DNA of 32,110 bases, from positions 1 to 32,110 of IMG/VR virus record IMGVR_UViG_3300025280_000104; one strand, given 5' to 3'. Position numbers and translations under genes: made by a program. The DNA comes from a virus. The first letter of the stretch is position 1. Every line of letters starts with the position of its first letter. The notes below the pieces were generated by a model, which worked only from the letters and a program-made list of their open reading frames with translations, did not search any database and was not told the origin of the DNA. Of the stretch, positions 8,416 to 16,611 are shown piece after piece.

Positions 8416-10968
8416 ATGAGAAACCTGAAGACACGGCCCATAAGATCGGTTCTGGCACGGCGTAGAATGTTCGCCAACGGCGGCATGATGGCCCCGAACA
8501 TCGCACCACAGCAGGGTCCAGCCGGCATCCTCGCATCTTCCCAGCCGTTGATGCAGGCCGCAGGGCGGTCCTTTGTCGATAGCATGACGCAAGACGCCGT
8601 CAACCCCATGGGCGGCGGTACGCTGGCCATGGCGGAAGGTGGGGTGGCGAGGTTCCAGGATGGTGGCTCCAATTCTCAACGCATTCAATTGGGTCTGGGC
8701 GCCGCCCCTGAAGCGATAGAAAGAAGATATCTAGCTACTCCGAGGGAAAGGTCCCAAGAGATATTTCCCTATGAATCTGGTTTAACGGGCGGTTTTATCG
8801 GTCCCCAGCCTTTACTAAAAGAAGACCGAACTCCAAGGAGTCCGCTTGAAAAATTTGTACGCTCCCCACTTCAAGCCATAGACCAACTGGGCAGAATTTT
8901 ATCCCAAGGTAATGCAATTGCTGGAAGAGCAATAGAGGACTTTGGCCAAACAGTAATTACTACCCAGCATCCAGACGTTGATCATTTTACGCATTTCAGT
9001 CAGATCAGAGTAGTGAACCAACTTTTAAGACGCATGCCTCGCATTAAGGGAGTCCATCCTAATCAAATTGCAGAGGAGATACATGCTGCGGCTAAAGAGT
9101 TACAGGCAAATGACCCAACTATCTCAGGGGAGAACTTGGCAGAACAAATTTCAGAACGGGTGTATGGAAAATACGAAGCGGAGTTAGGTTTTGCACAAGT
9201 TGATATGCCGGCTTTTGTAGAAGCTGAAGAAGCCATGGGAGGAATTGATACGGCGGAACCTCCCGCAGAAATAGAACCCGGTGGGGATATTGACCTTGGG
9301 CTGGCGACCCCAGACGAGATATATGATTACACTGAAACAGGGGTGTCAGCGCCAGAACCAGAACCCGAACCAGAGTCAGCTGACGCTTTGGACAGAGAGG
9401 CGATGTTAGAAGATACCTTTATTGGGATAGGGGAGGTTCCTTTCCGGGAGTCCGCAGATTACGGCACGCTGACCAAATATCTCGCGGGTGGCGGTCAAGA
9501 AGATGCTCCTGCCGCCGTTGTCAACAAGGCAGCGGACGATATCTTTGCGACGGCGTTGAACGCGGCGAAAGGCAAAACATTTGACGCCGAAGCTCTCAAG
9601 ACGGAGATTGACGCCCTTCTTCCCAAGACCAAAGACGATCCTGAAATGGAGGGCCTTTTGATTGCTATGATGGGCGCAGCCATTATGGGCGGTGAAAGTT
9701 CAAATGCCTGGACTAATATCGGGAAAGGTGTCGAAAAAGCTCTACCTGCCTTGATTAATTTTAAAGGGAAGCAGGCCGAAGCTGAACGTGCTCGCGACAT
9801 GGCGGTAGCCAAGCTTGCTATTGGAACAAAACTATCGAGAGAGACCGAAAATATAGCCAACATAAGGGGTATCGAGAGAGAACAACGAGCAGCGACTAAT
9901 GCGGAACGTGTTGCGGCCCGGGCGGAAGCGGCTGCTATTCGTAAAGAAAATCGAAAAACAAAGATGTATACTGTTCTTAAACCCGCAACTATTTCCTTGA
10001 ATGAAATTGATCCCGAAGCGGCCGAAGGCGAAATGTTTACAATTCCGGCCCTATTTTCCATTCCCTTGAACGAGGCTTCCGCGAAACGGCTTTCGGGTCT
10101 GGGTGTTTCGATATCGTCGGATGTCAAAATAGATTATGACGATATTGTGGAGGCTAATACAAAAGTTAGTGGTATTAGCGGAATGACTTCTAAACAAATA
10201 AACGATTTGACTAAAAATGAGAAGATGACCGTGTTCAAATTTGGTACTGCGCCTGGAGCACAAATTTATTTCCGTACTCCAAAAGAATACGGAGTGCAGA
10301 CGCGCCTGGCAACGGAAGATATGATGCAGCCGGGAATGTGGAAAAAATTATATTCTGCTTATAGAACTTATCAAGACCCGCTCTTGGTTTTGTACGGCAG
10401 ATTCGATACTTTGAAGCAATATGTTAATCCTGATGGCTCATTGAGTGAGGATGGAAAGTCAAAAGTAACGGGTTATAATGTTATAAAAGAAAGGATAGGA
10501 GATAAATTAACAGGTATGGGCTTCGGTTGGTCAAAAAACCTTGGTAAAGCACTGCTTGGTGGCAAGGACCAATCAACGATGAGTAAATTTGAAGCAGAGG
10601 CAAGAATCGTTTTAGCGCAGATTGCGCCTCTTTATCTAGGGGAAAGCGGCAGAACAATTTCTGATGCTGATCGAATCAGGGTAGCTTTGGCTTTGGGATT
10701 TAAGGTAGATCAAGATTTAGCGGGACAAACGAATCCCATACTTAAAATAACTGGTTTCGATGATACCTTTTTTACTAATCCCAACGCCATTGAAAATGCT
10801 TTAAACAAAACACAAAGCATTGTGAGAAAATACATTGACCAAGGGAACAATGAAATGGCGGGATACTTAAATCAATTCTCCAGACTGTTAGACAAAGATC
10901 CCGAGTTAAAGCGGCAAATCAAACGCCCAACTCTTGGTGATCCTTTGGTCTTCAACGCTACCATATAA
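8416..10968 (+). CDS. Large internal virion protein, 850 aa
   Basis: I place the start at the ATG at 8416, one base after the upstream TAG; an in-frame ATG at 8326 would overlap the upstream gene heavily. The product starts basic (MRNLKTRPIRSVLARRRMFA) then has a glycine/proline/glutamine region (GGMMAPNIAPQQGPAGILAS, MAEGGVARFQDGG) typical of HMO-2011-type internal proteins. There is a P/E repeat (PEPEPEPES, about residues 314-322). Residues about 470-530 form a long charged helix (KGKQAEAERARDMAVAKL and following). The C-terminal part (about 620-850) looks globular. Codon use shifts from C/G-ending at the start to A/T-ending later, a mosaic pattern. The role in capsid core and ejection is inferred. 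Confidence 0.8.
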   Translation: MRNLKTRPIRSVLARRRMFANGGMMAPNIAPQQGPAGILASSQPLMQAAGRSFVDSMTQDAVNPMGGGTLAMAEGGVARFQDGGSNSQRIQLGLGAAPEAIERRYLATPRERSQEIFPYESGLTGGFIGPQPLLKEDRTPRSPLEKFVRSPLQAIDQLGRILSQGNAIAGRAIEDFGQTVITTQHPDVDHFTHFSQIRVVNQLLRRMPRIKGVHPNQIAEEIHAAAKELQANDPTISGENLAEQISERVYGKYEAELGFAQVDMPAFVEAEEAMGGIDTAEPPAEIEPGGDIDLGLATPDEIYDYTETGVSAPEPEPEPESADALDREAMLEDTFIGIGEVPFRESADYGTLTKYLAGGGQEDAPAAVVNKAADDIFATALNAAKGKTFDAEALKTEIDALLPKTKDDPEMEGLLIAMMGAAIMGGESSNAWTNIGKGVEKALPALINFKGKQAEAERARDMAVAKLAIGTKLSRETENIANIRGIEREQRAATNAERVAARAEAAAIRKENRKTKMYTVLKPATISLNEIDPEAAEGEMFTIPALFSIPLNEASAKRLSGLGVSISSDVKIDYDDIVEANTKVSGISGMTSKQINDLTKNEKMTVFKFGTAPGAQIYFRTPKEYGVQTRLATEDMMQPGMWKKLYSAYRTYQDPLLVLYGRFDTLKQYVNPDGSLSEDGKSKVTGYNVIKERIGDKLTGMGFGWSKNLGKALLGGKDQSTMSKFEAEARIVLAQIAPLYLGESGRTISDADRIRVALALGFKVDQDLAGQTNPILKITGFDDTFFTNPNAIENALNKTQSIVRKYIDQGNNEMAGYLNQFSRLLDKDPELKRQIKRPTLGDPLVFNATI

Positions 10969-10979
10969 AAGGTCATGTA

Positions 10980-13900
10980 ATGGGTGTTGTCAGAATAAAA
11001 GTTCCTCAAGGGATTGCTACAGTTACGATTGCAGGGGATGTCCCTACCCCCGAGGAAATGGAACGGGTGCGTAAGCACTTCTCTGCTGATGCTCCTTCTA
11101 TTGATGCCGAGGATTTCCGTGTGGTTGAGGACGAGACGGCCACCGAAACCACTGTAACTGAAACTGAACAAGAGACCGTCGAAGAACCAGACGGGGAAGT
11201 CAAAGATACTTTATTACGGTATATGACGGGCCGAATGGATACTGACGAGGAGAAGCAAAATCTCCTCAATCAGCTTCTCGGGGAAGGTGCTAGTCGAAGA
11301 CTTTCGGAAGACACTTTCGTCATCGACCAGGAGAAGGTCGCTCCAGAGATACGCGAGAAGTATGGACTGGCCGACTCTGGAACAATCTATCTCGACAAGC
11401 CCGGTTTCACTGGGATGGACATTATAGATTTTGGTGGTGAATCGGGTCCTTCGGTCGCCGCAGCCATTGGCGCCAGCATCGCGGTCACAGGGGTTGGATT
11501 TATTCCCGGCATGGCAATTGTCGGTGGGTCAGCCGCACTAGCAAAAGCCGCTGACGAAAGCATTGAATGGGCACAGGGTTTGAATCGTCAGTCCGCTGGA
11601 CAAGTCGCTGCCTCGATTGCTACGGAGGGGGTTCTCAACGCCGTTTTTGAAGGTGCGGGAAGAATTGTTGCAAAGGGGGTCGGTCGCTTGATTAAGGGTC
11701 CCGGCCCCCAGATCTCCGCACAGCGTATTGATGAGCTTGTTGAAACGGGAATGTCAGCCCGACGAGCCCGGACGGTGGCCCGTGAAGAAGCCCTGTCTCA
11801 GTATAGAAGGATGGTGGCCGCTGGTGCCCGACCAACTGTACAGGCTGCGGTTGGTAAATCATTGGCGGCACGGGCGCTTGCCGTGAATGAAAAGATCATG
11901 CCGAACCCCAGAGTGGGTGAAGAGAATGTTCGGTTCGTTGAACAAATGCTCAAGAATGTTGACGAGGGCGTGATCACACAGGAAGAAGCCCTGGAAAGAT
12001 TGTTTGCTAATAATCAGGCAATTTCCAATTTAATCAGCCAGAATTTGGCCGATCCGGACAAGGCTTTCAAACTCAGCAAGCAACATCTGGACGATGTCGT
12101 CAAAAAGGAACTGGATCGATTTGAAGCCATATTTGTTCCATCTACAAAACTCCCGGAGGAATACTCCGAATCTGCCCGTCTGGTCTCTAGTTTGTTCAAA
12201 ACAGAATCCCAGAACCTGTACGAGTTGGCCAAGCGTACCATGGGTGCGGATGGAGAATTTTCGAGCAAGCCGATAATTGACGCTTTGGAAGAGTTGGCTG
12301 CAGACAACCCCTTTGTTCAATACACAGGGAGTTTGTTTAATACGCTTAAAGACCCAAAACATGCAACTATGTCGATTGATCGACTACAGCAACTTAAAGC
12401 AGCTCTCCGTTTGTCCGCAGGAGATCCCGATCTTGTTGCCCCCGCTGCTCAAGCCGGGATTGGTAAACTCATTACCTCAATTGATGACTTGCTCGACGGT
12501 AAATTCTTAGAATTGTCCAGAAATCTGGCTCGAGGTTATAAGATCGAACGGCATTCCGCAGGGGCAGTTGATGCAGCAGGCAAAGCAGTAGGGGGCCGAT
12601 TTTATACCGTTCCCTTGGGGCCTGGAGAAAAGGAATCTCTCCGTCAAGGTTTAGGCCAGTGGAAAGAAGCAAATGTCTTCTATGGCGAGGGTCAAGAACA
12701 GTTCAATAACGTCGCCGTAAACAATATCGTTAAGCAGGCCAAGGATCGCTACTTTACCAGTAACTTGGAAGTAATGAGAACAACCGTGGATGCTGGGAAT
12801 GCCCCGAAACTCCAGATGTATCTGGATGCAATTACCCCGACCTCGAACATGGCACAACGGCTTGTACAGTCAGGGGCAACGGAAACAGTTGAACGTGTAC
12901 GCGCTCTGGTGGACGGCGACCAATTCGTAGCGGCGCAGGACTTGGTATTTGAATCTGGGCTAAGTTCCGTTCTTCCGAAAATCCAAGGGTTTATGGAGCA
13001 GCTTCCCCGCAATGATGTGTTCAGGGTCATGCAGAAGCAGGCGTATCTGGAAGAACTTGATAACGCCCTTTATCTTTCCCGCGCCGGCACTGACCCCAAA
13101 ATGATTCGCGAGTCCGTTCGGAATGGGCTGGCGAAACATTGGATTGATGCAAAAAAACTAAAATCTCAGGAACTAGGTCAGTTCTCTCCAACCAAGTTTG
13201 CGGATCACTTCTCTGAACTGGGACCGAAGATGCAAGATACATTGTTCGGAACCGAGACCGCCGCGACCATGCGTGAAGCCATGGATGCTTTCAGACTAAC
13301 GGCCATGGATTCGCAGAACGCTGCAAAATTCTTCGATACCATGCCAACAATGGTCAATCAGCCTTTGAGAGAGGGCATACAATCCCTGAAAGAGATTTCG
13401 GAACAGGCTGTTTCTGAATCCAGTGATGCCGTTCTTAAAGCAGTTAGAAGTGGAGAGATAACCAGTCCAAAAGACTTAGTAGCAGGTCTTTTAGATAACC
13501 CTTCCTCCTACAAGAGACTTTCCTCAGTCATCGGGGATACGGAACTTACGAAGGTGGGGGGTGTTAAAGACATGGTAATGAACAACCTCATACACGCCAA
13601 TATAGGAAAAACACCTTTCAACGAGGCCCACATCCAGAGTGGCGCGTGGGGAAAAGCGTTGAAAGACAATATCTTTTCACAGAACAAGAACGGTGCCTTG
13701 AATACTATTCTGGGGGTGGATGTCGTTAAGGCGTTGGATAGTATAGCCGATGACGCAATCAGAATCTCCGACGTGCCTATCAAAGGATTTGGTGGTATCG
13801 CTGCGGCCCCCGCTGCCATCGCCATGATTGGACTGATTGCTTCGGGTCAATGGATAACAGCAGGTGTGACCGCGGGCACCGTTGTTGGTCTCTCTCGTAT

Positions 13901-14327
13901 TCTCCGAAACAAGGGCGTTCTTAAATTACTTACCTCCTCGAAGATGCGGGCGTCGGAATACAACAAGGCTTTGGCGGCTGGAGCAAAGCTACCCACACTG
14001 GCAAGAGCGCGGGAAGCCGGCGAGATAACCTACGCCTTGAATCGGATTGGATCGATACTCGCATCCGAGACGGCCATTGCTACGGGAGCGGGGGTTGGTC
14101 TCATGGGTGAAATGGAAGATGAATCCACCAAGATAGCACAACGAACGGTTAGGGATATTCAACAAGGACGCCGACAACCTACAACACGTACACCTCGTAC
14201 TAGATCTGATATACCTCCCTTAATTTCAAGAGAAGAATGGTATGGAGCCCGACCTGTCCCCAGAGGTCTGGATGCCTTGCGCCAAGTTGAACAGAACAAA
14301 TTACTTGGGATAGCACCGGGGCAATAA
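10980..14327 (+). CDS. Very large internal virion / ejection protein, 1115 aa
   Basis: The start is supported by AAAGGT eight bases upstream. The N-terminus (MGVVRIKVPQGIATVTIAGD, then PTPEEMERVRKHF) is a short leader pattern seen in the largest internal proteins of related phages, followed by an acidic Thr/Glu-rich stretch (about 45-80). A glycine-rich hydrophobic segment lies at about 166-190 (AAAIGASIAVTGVGFIPGMA) and another near 937-977 (GGIAAAPAAIAMIGLIASGQ), both candidate membrane-insertion elements. The rest is long, charged alpha-helix. By size, position and pattern it probably plays the role of the T7 gp16 core protein, spanning the envelope during ejection, but I see no lytic transglycosylase motif. 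Its stop overlaps the endolysin start. Confidence 0.8.
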   Translation: MGVVRIKVPQGIATVTIAGDVPTPEEMERVRKHFSADAPSIDAEDFRVVEDETATETTVTETEQETVEEPDGEVKDTLLRYMTGRMDTDEEKQNLLNQLLGEGASRRLSEDTFVIDQEKVAPEIREKYGLADSGTIYLDKPGFTGMDIIDFGGESGPSVAAAIGASIAVTGVGFIPGMAIVGGSAALAKAADESIEWAQGLNRQSAGQVAASIATEGVLNAVFEGAGRIVAKGVGRLIKGPGPQISAQRIDELVETGMSARRARTVAREEALSQYRRMVAAGARPTVQAAVGKSLAARALAVNEKIMPNPRVGEENVRFVEQMLKNVDEGVITQEEALERLFANNQAISNLISQNLADPDKAFKLSKQHLDDVVKKELDRFEAIFVPSTKLPEEYSESARLVSSLFKTESQNLYELAKRTMGADGEFSSKPIIDALEELAADNPFVQYTGSLFNTLKDPKHATMSIDRLQQLKAALRLSAGDPDLVAPAAQAGIGKLITSIDDLLDGKFLELSRNLARGYKIERHSAGAVDAAGKAVGGRFYTVPLGPGEKESLRQGLGQWKEANVFYGEGQEQFNNVAVNNIVKQAKDRYFTSNLEVMRTTVDAGNAPKLQMYLDAITPTSNMAQRLVQSGATETVERVRALVDGDQFVAAQDLVFESGLSSVLPKIQGFMEQLPRNDVFRVMQKQAYLEELDNALYLSRAGTDPKMIRESVRNGLAKHWIDAKKLKSQELGQFSPTKFADHFSELGPKMQDTLFGTETAATMREAMDAFRLTAMDSQNAAKFFDTMPTMVNQPLREGIQSLKEISEQAVSESSDAVLKAVRSGEITSPKDLVAGLLDNPSSYKRLSSVIGDTELTKVGGVKDMVMNNLIHANIGKTPFNEAHIQSGAWGKALKDNIFSQNKNGALNTILGVDVVKALDSIADDAIRISDVPIKGFGGIAAAPAAIAMIGLIASGQWITAGVTAGTVVGLSRILRNKGVLKLLTSSKMRASEYNKALAAGAKLPTLARAREAGEITYALNRIGSILASETAIATGAGVGLMGEMEDESTKIAQRTVRDIQQGRRQPTTRTPRTRSDIPPLISREEWYGARPVPRGLDALRQVEQNKLLGIAPGQ

Positions 14328-14773
14328 TGCAACTCTCCGACCACTTCTCCTTGCGTGAGTTGACCAAGTCGCAGACCGCGGAGCGTCTGGGCATTGCCAA
14401 TGAACCCGATGACGAGGCGGTCGAGAACCTCATCATACTCTGTGACATGATCCTCGAGCCGGTTCGCAATCACTATGATACGCCGTTCGTTCCCAACAGC
14501 GGCTTCCGGTGCCTGGAGCTTAACCGGGCCATCGGCTCGTCCGACACGTCGCAGCACACGACCGGAGAGGCCGTCGATTTCGAGGTTCCCGGCGTTCCCA
14601 ACAAGGACCTCGCTCTCTGGGTCAAGGACAACTGCAAGTTCGACCAGTTGATCCTCGAGTTCTACAAGGACGACGATCCGGCCAGCGGCTGGGTCCATTG
14701 CAGTTACGTCATTGATGGCGACAACCGCCATTCCGCACGGATCTTCGACGGCAAGACGTGGAGCGATCTGTAG
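14327..14773 (+). CDS. Peptidase M15-type endolysin, 148 aa
   Basis: The length and motif order match the small phage M15 peptidases (Peptidase_M15_3-like) that cut peptide cross-bridges of peptidoglycan. Zinc ligands are visible as H77 and D84 in SQHTTGEAVDFE and H124 in GWVHCSY; E111 in FDQLILEF is a reasonable catalytic acid. The segment VPNSGFRCLELNRAIG (55-70) is the usual arginine/serine part of the fold. No signal peptide or membrane segment is present, so release needs a holin, not identified among the late genes here. The ATG overlaps the upstream TAA by one base. Host lysis is the likely role; acting as a virion-borne wall enzyme is an alternative because it is embedded in the virion gene block. 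Confidence 0.93.
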   Translation: MQLSDHFSLRELTKSQTAERLGIANEPDDEAVENLIILCDMILEPVRNHYDTPFVPNSGFRCLELNRAIGSSDTSQHTTGEAVDFEVPGVPNKDLALWVKDNCKFDQLILEFYKDDDPASGWVHCSYVIDGDNRHSARIFDGKTWSDL

Positions 14774-15523
14774 ATGGCTACTGAACGGGAACGATGGGAA
14801 GCAGAGGGACGCCGCGATAACCGTCCCCAGCAGCAAGAACCCCCACCAATTGTCCCTCATCATCGCGATTGGGACGTTACAGATCCTGAGACACAACAGC
14901 TAGGTGGGTACAGCACTTCCGATAGAGGTGGTGTTTCCAGATCCCAGTTTAATATACGGACACCTGAAAAAGGTCTGCAAATTGGCCCTGTAAATTTATC
15001 AGGGGCATATAAATCACAAACTCAAAGCGTAACTCCTGAAGCTCTAGGGATGTCCGAAGACTTCTTGCAATTTATGCGAGAACGAGGAACACCCGTACAG
15101 AGTCGAGAAGATGAATCCAGCACTTGGAATGTTGGTATCGCGGCCCATCTACCGGGCGGCGTTCTCCCTCCTTTTATGGAGAAAGTTCTTCGTCCCCAAT
15201 CCGTTAATGTTAGGTATGGTCAGAGCGAACAAAATGTAACAAATCCTTATGGACAAGAGTTTGAAAAATCCGACAGGATGCGCGGCATAGGTGGGCAAGC
15301 ACAGATCCTGAGAGGAATGTTCGGAGAAAAGGCTCCTTCGGTTGGGGTCCGATACATGGAACCAAACCTTCGAGACCAAGTTCTTTCCGGTAGTATTGGA
15401 GTTCCTGTCGCTAGAGGAAATGTGGAACTTTATGGTTCCAGGAACATAAATGAAGACCGTCCTAATGAAGGAATAATTGGACTAAGGGGGAAGTTTCCTC
15501 TTCCTCTATTTCGGACTGATTAA
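14774..15523 (+). CDS. Late-region protein of unknown function, 249 aa
   Basis: It begins directly after the endolysin stop. The N-terminal 45 residues are charged, with a QQQEPPPIVPHH stretch, and are probably disordered. The remainder has alternating polar/hydrophobic strands: SVNVRYGQSEQNVTNP, PSVGVRYMEPNLRDQVL, GNVELYGSRNINED, GIIGLRGKFPLP. These end in a pattern resembling transmembrane beta-hairpins, although no signal peptide is present. I do not recognise the family. Codon use is more A/T-rich than in the neighbouring endolysin gene. Together with the next gene it forms a two-gene appendix to the virion block, and its TAA overlaps the following ATG by one base. Confidence 0.7.
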   Translation: MATERERWEAEGRRDNRPQQQEPPPIVPHHRDWDVTDPETQQLGGYSTSDRGGVSRSQFNIRTPEKGLQIGPVNLSGAYKSQTQSVTPEALGMSEDFLQFMRERGTPVQSREDESSTWNVGIAAHLPGGVLPPFMEKVLRPQSVNVRYGQSEQNVTNPYGQEFEKSDRMRGIGGQAQILRGMFGEKAPSVGVRYMEPNLRDQVLSGSIGVPVARGNVELYGSRNINEDRPNEGIIGLRGKFPLPLFRTD

Positions 15524-16608
15524 TGGCCAACGAACGTCCCGAAGAATTTGCTCGAATACCTTTAACGGTACAAAACCCCACAATGGGGTCGCGGCCCCCG
15601 CCTCAAATAGAACAATCAGGTATTGCTTCCCTTCGCCCAAGAAAACAATCAGGTATTGAGTCTCTCTTGGGAACTCTCGCACCAGAAGACGCTAAAATAG
15701 TTGAGAGTTGGTTAACACAGGATCCGATGGCAGCATTGGGCGCGGAAGCTGTTGGAATAAGGGCAATAAGAGTTCGAGGAGACACATATAGTAGTAGTGG
15801 ATGGGCGCCTATAGCTTTTGATGATATTACGGAAGCCCATACAAAGGAACAAATAGAAACAGGCAGGGGAATGCATAAACCGCATTTATGGGCTATAAAT
15901 GATTGGATTCAAACCATGTATGGGGATAAGGAAAAAAATTGGGAAGGAACCTCTCCCTACAAGGAAACCATAAGAGATAGTATGTTCGATGAACGCGGTA
16001 TACTGCGACCATATGTTGCATATGGTGGTGGTGTGAGAAAAACAATGACTCCAGAAGAAAAGAGGGCGGATTATTTGCACGATTTATTTCATGAATTACG
16101 CCACATAGGCGATTACATCGTAGCCAGACAAGCTTCGGTCGATGACGATATAATTGACGAAGAGACAGGCAAGCCAATTAAATACGAAACAACACTTACA
16201 GAAAGATATGATCCAAATAGAGCTTTAAGTTTTTCCAATTGGGGAGCAAGAGGGATTAAAGATGAGCCCTACTCTAGAATGGTGGATGATACAGCGGCAA
16301 AATATTTAGAAGAAAGAGGCTTGATTAGAGGGTCCAGTACAGGCACAGAGTGGGCTCGCCGTAGAGAAAAGCATGGATACATACCGGAACGATATCCGGG
16401 TGATCCATTTGCTGGACGAGAACGTGGTGGGGCTACCGGCGAAAGTGATCCTCTTCAGCATCCGGCCCAGGAAGCCGCTTTATTTGAACTGCTTCAACGT
16501 AGAAATGAAGGGCGTATGGCTTCGGATCTCAGGGATTTTATGACTAACGTCCGTGCGGACAAATCTCAACAGGCTCGAGATGCTATCACCGAATATTTTG
16601 CGGATTAA
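15523..16608 (+). CDS. Putative zincin-like metalloprotease, 361 aa
   Basis: The sequence LHDLFHELRHIGDYI contains an HExxH zinc-protease motif (H190, E191, H194) within a predicted helix. This is the hallmark of zincins; a third zinc ligand cannot be assigned by eye. The N-terminal 50 residues are proline-rich with a doubled QSGIxSL element (about residues 31-37 and 42-48). A C-terminal region (about 310-361) is helical and charged. There is no signal peptide or membrane segment. It is the last gene of the late + unit, so a role in virion maturation, or a protease injected with the virion, is possible. The motif is short and could be coincidental; I do not recognise the full-length family. 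Confidence 0.7.
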   Translation: MANERPEEFARIPLTVQNPTMGSRPPPQIEQSGIASLRPRKQSGIESLLGTLAPEDAKIVESWLTQDPMAALGAEAVGIRAIRVRGDTYSSSGWAPIAFDDITEAHTKEQIETGRGMHKPHLWAINDWIQTMYGDKEKNWEGTSPYKETIRDSMFDERGILRPYVAYGGGVRKTMTPEEKRADYLHDLFHELRHIGDYIVARQASVDDDIIDEETGKPIKYETTLTERYDPNRALSFSNWGARGIKDEPYSRMVDDTAAKYLEERGLIRGSSTGTEWARRREKHGYIPERYPGDPFAGRERGGATGESDPLQHPAQEAALFELLQRRNEGRMASDLRDFMTNVRADKSQQARDAITEYFAD

Positions 16609-16611
16609 CGG

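Noticed and set aside
9495-10127. 210-aa open frame on the - strand
   Set aside because: Antisense to the 850-aa internal protein; no start signal or motif.
14159-14896. 245-aa open frame on the - strand
   Set aside because: Antisense to the M15 endolysin and its neighbours; the endolysin motifs are unambiguous.
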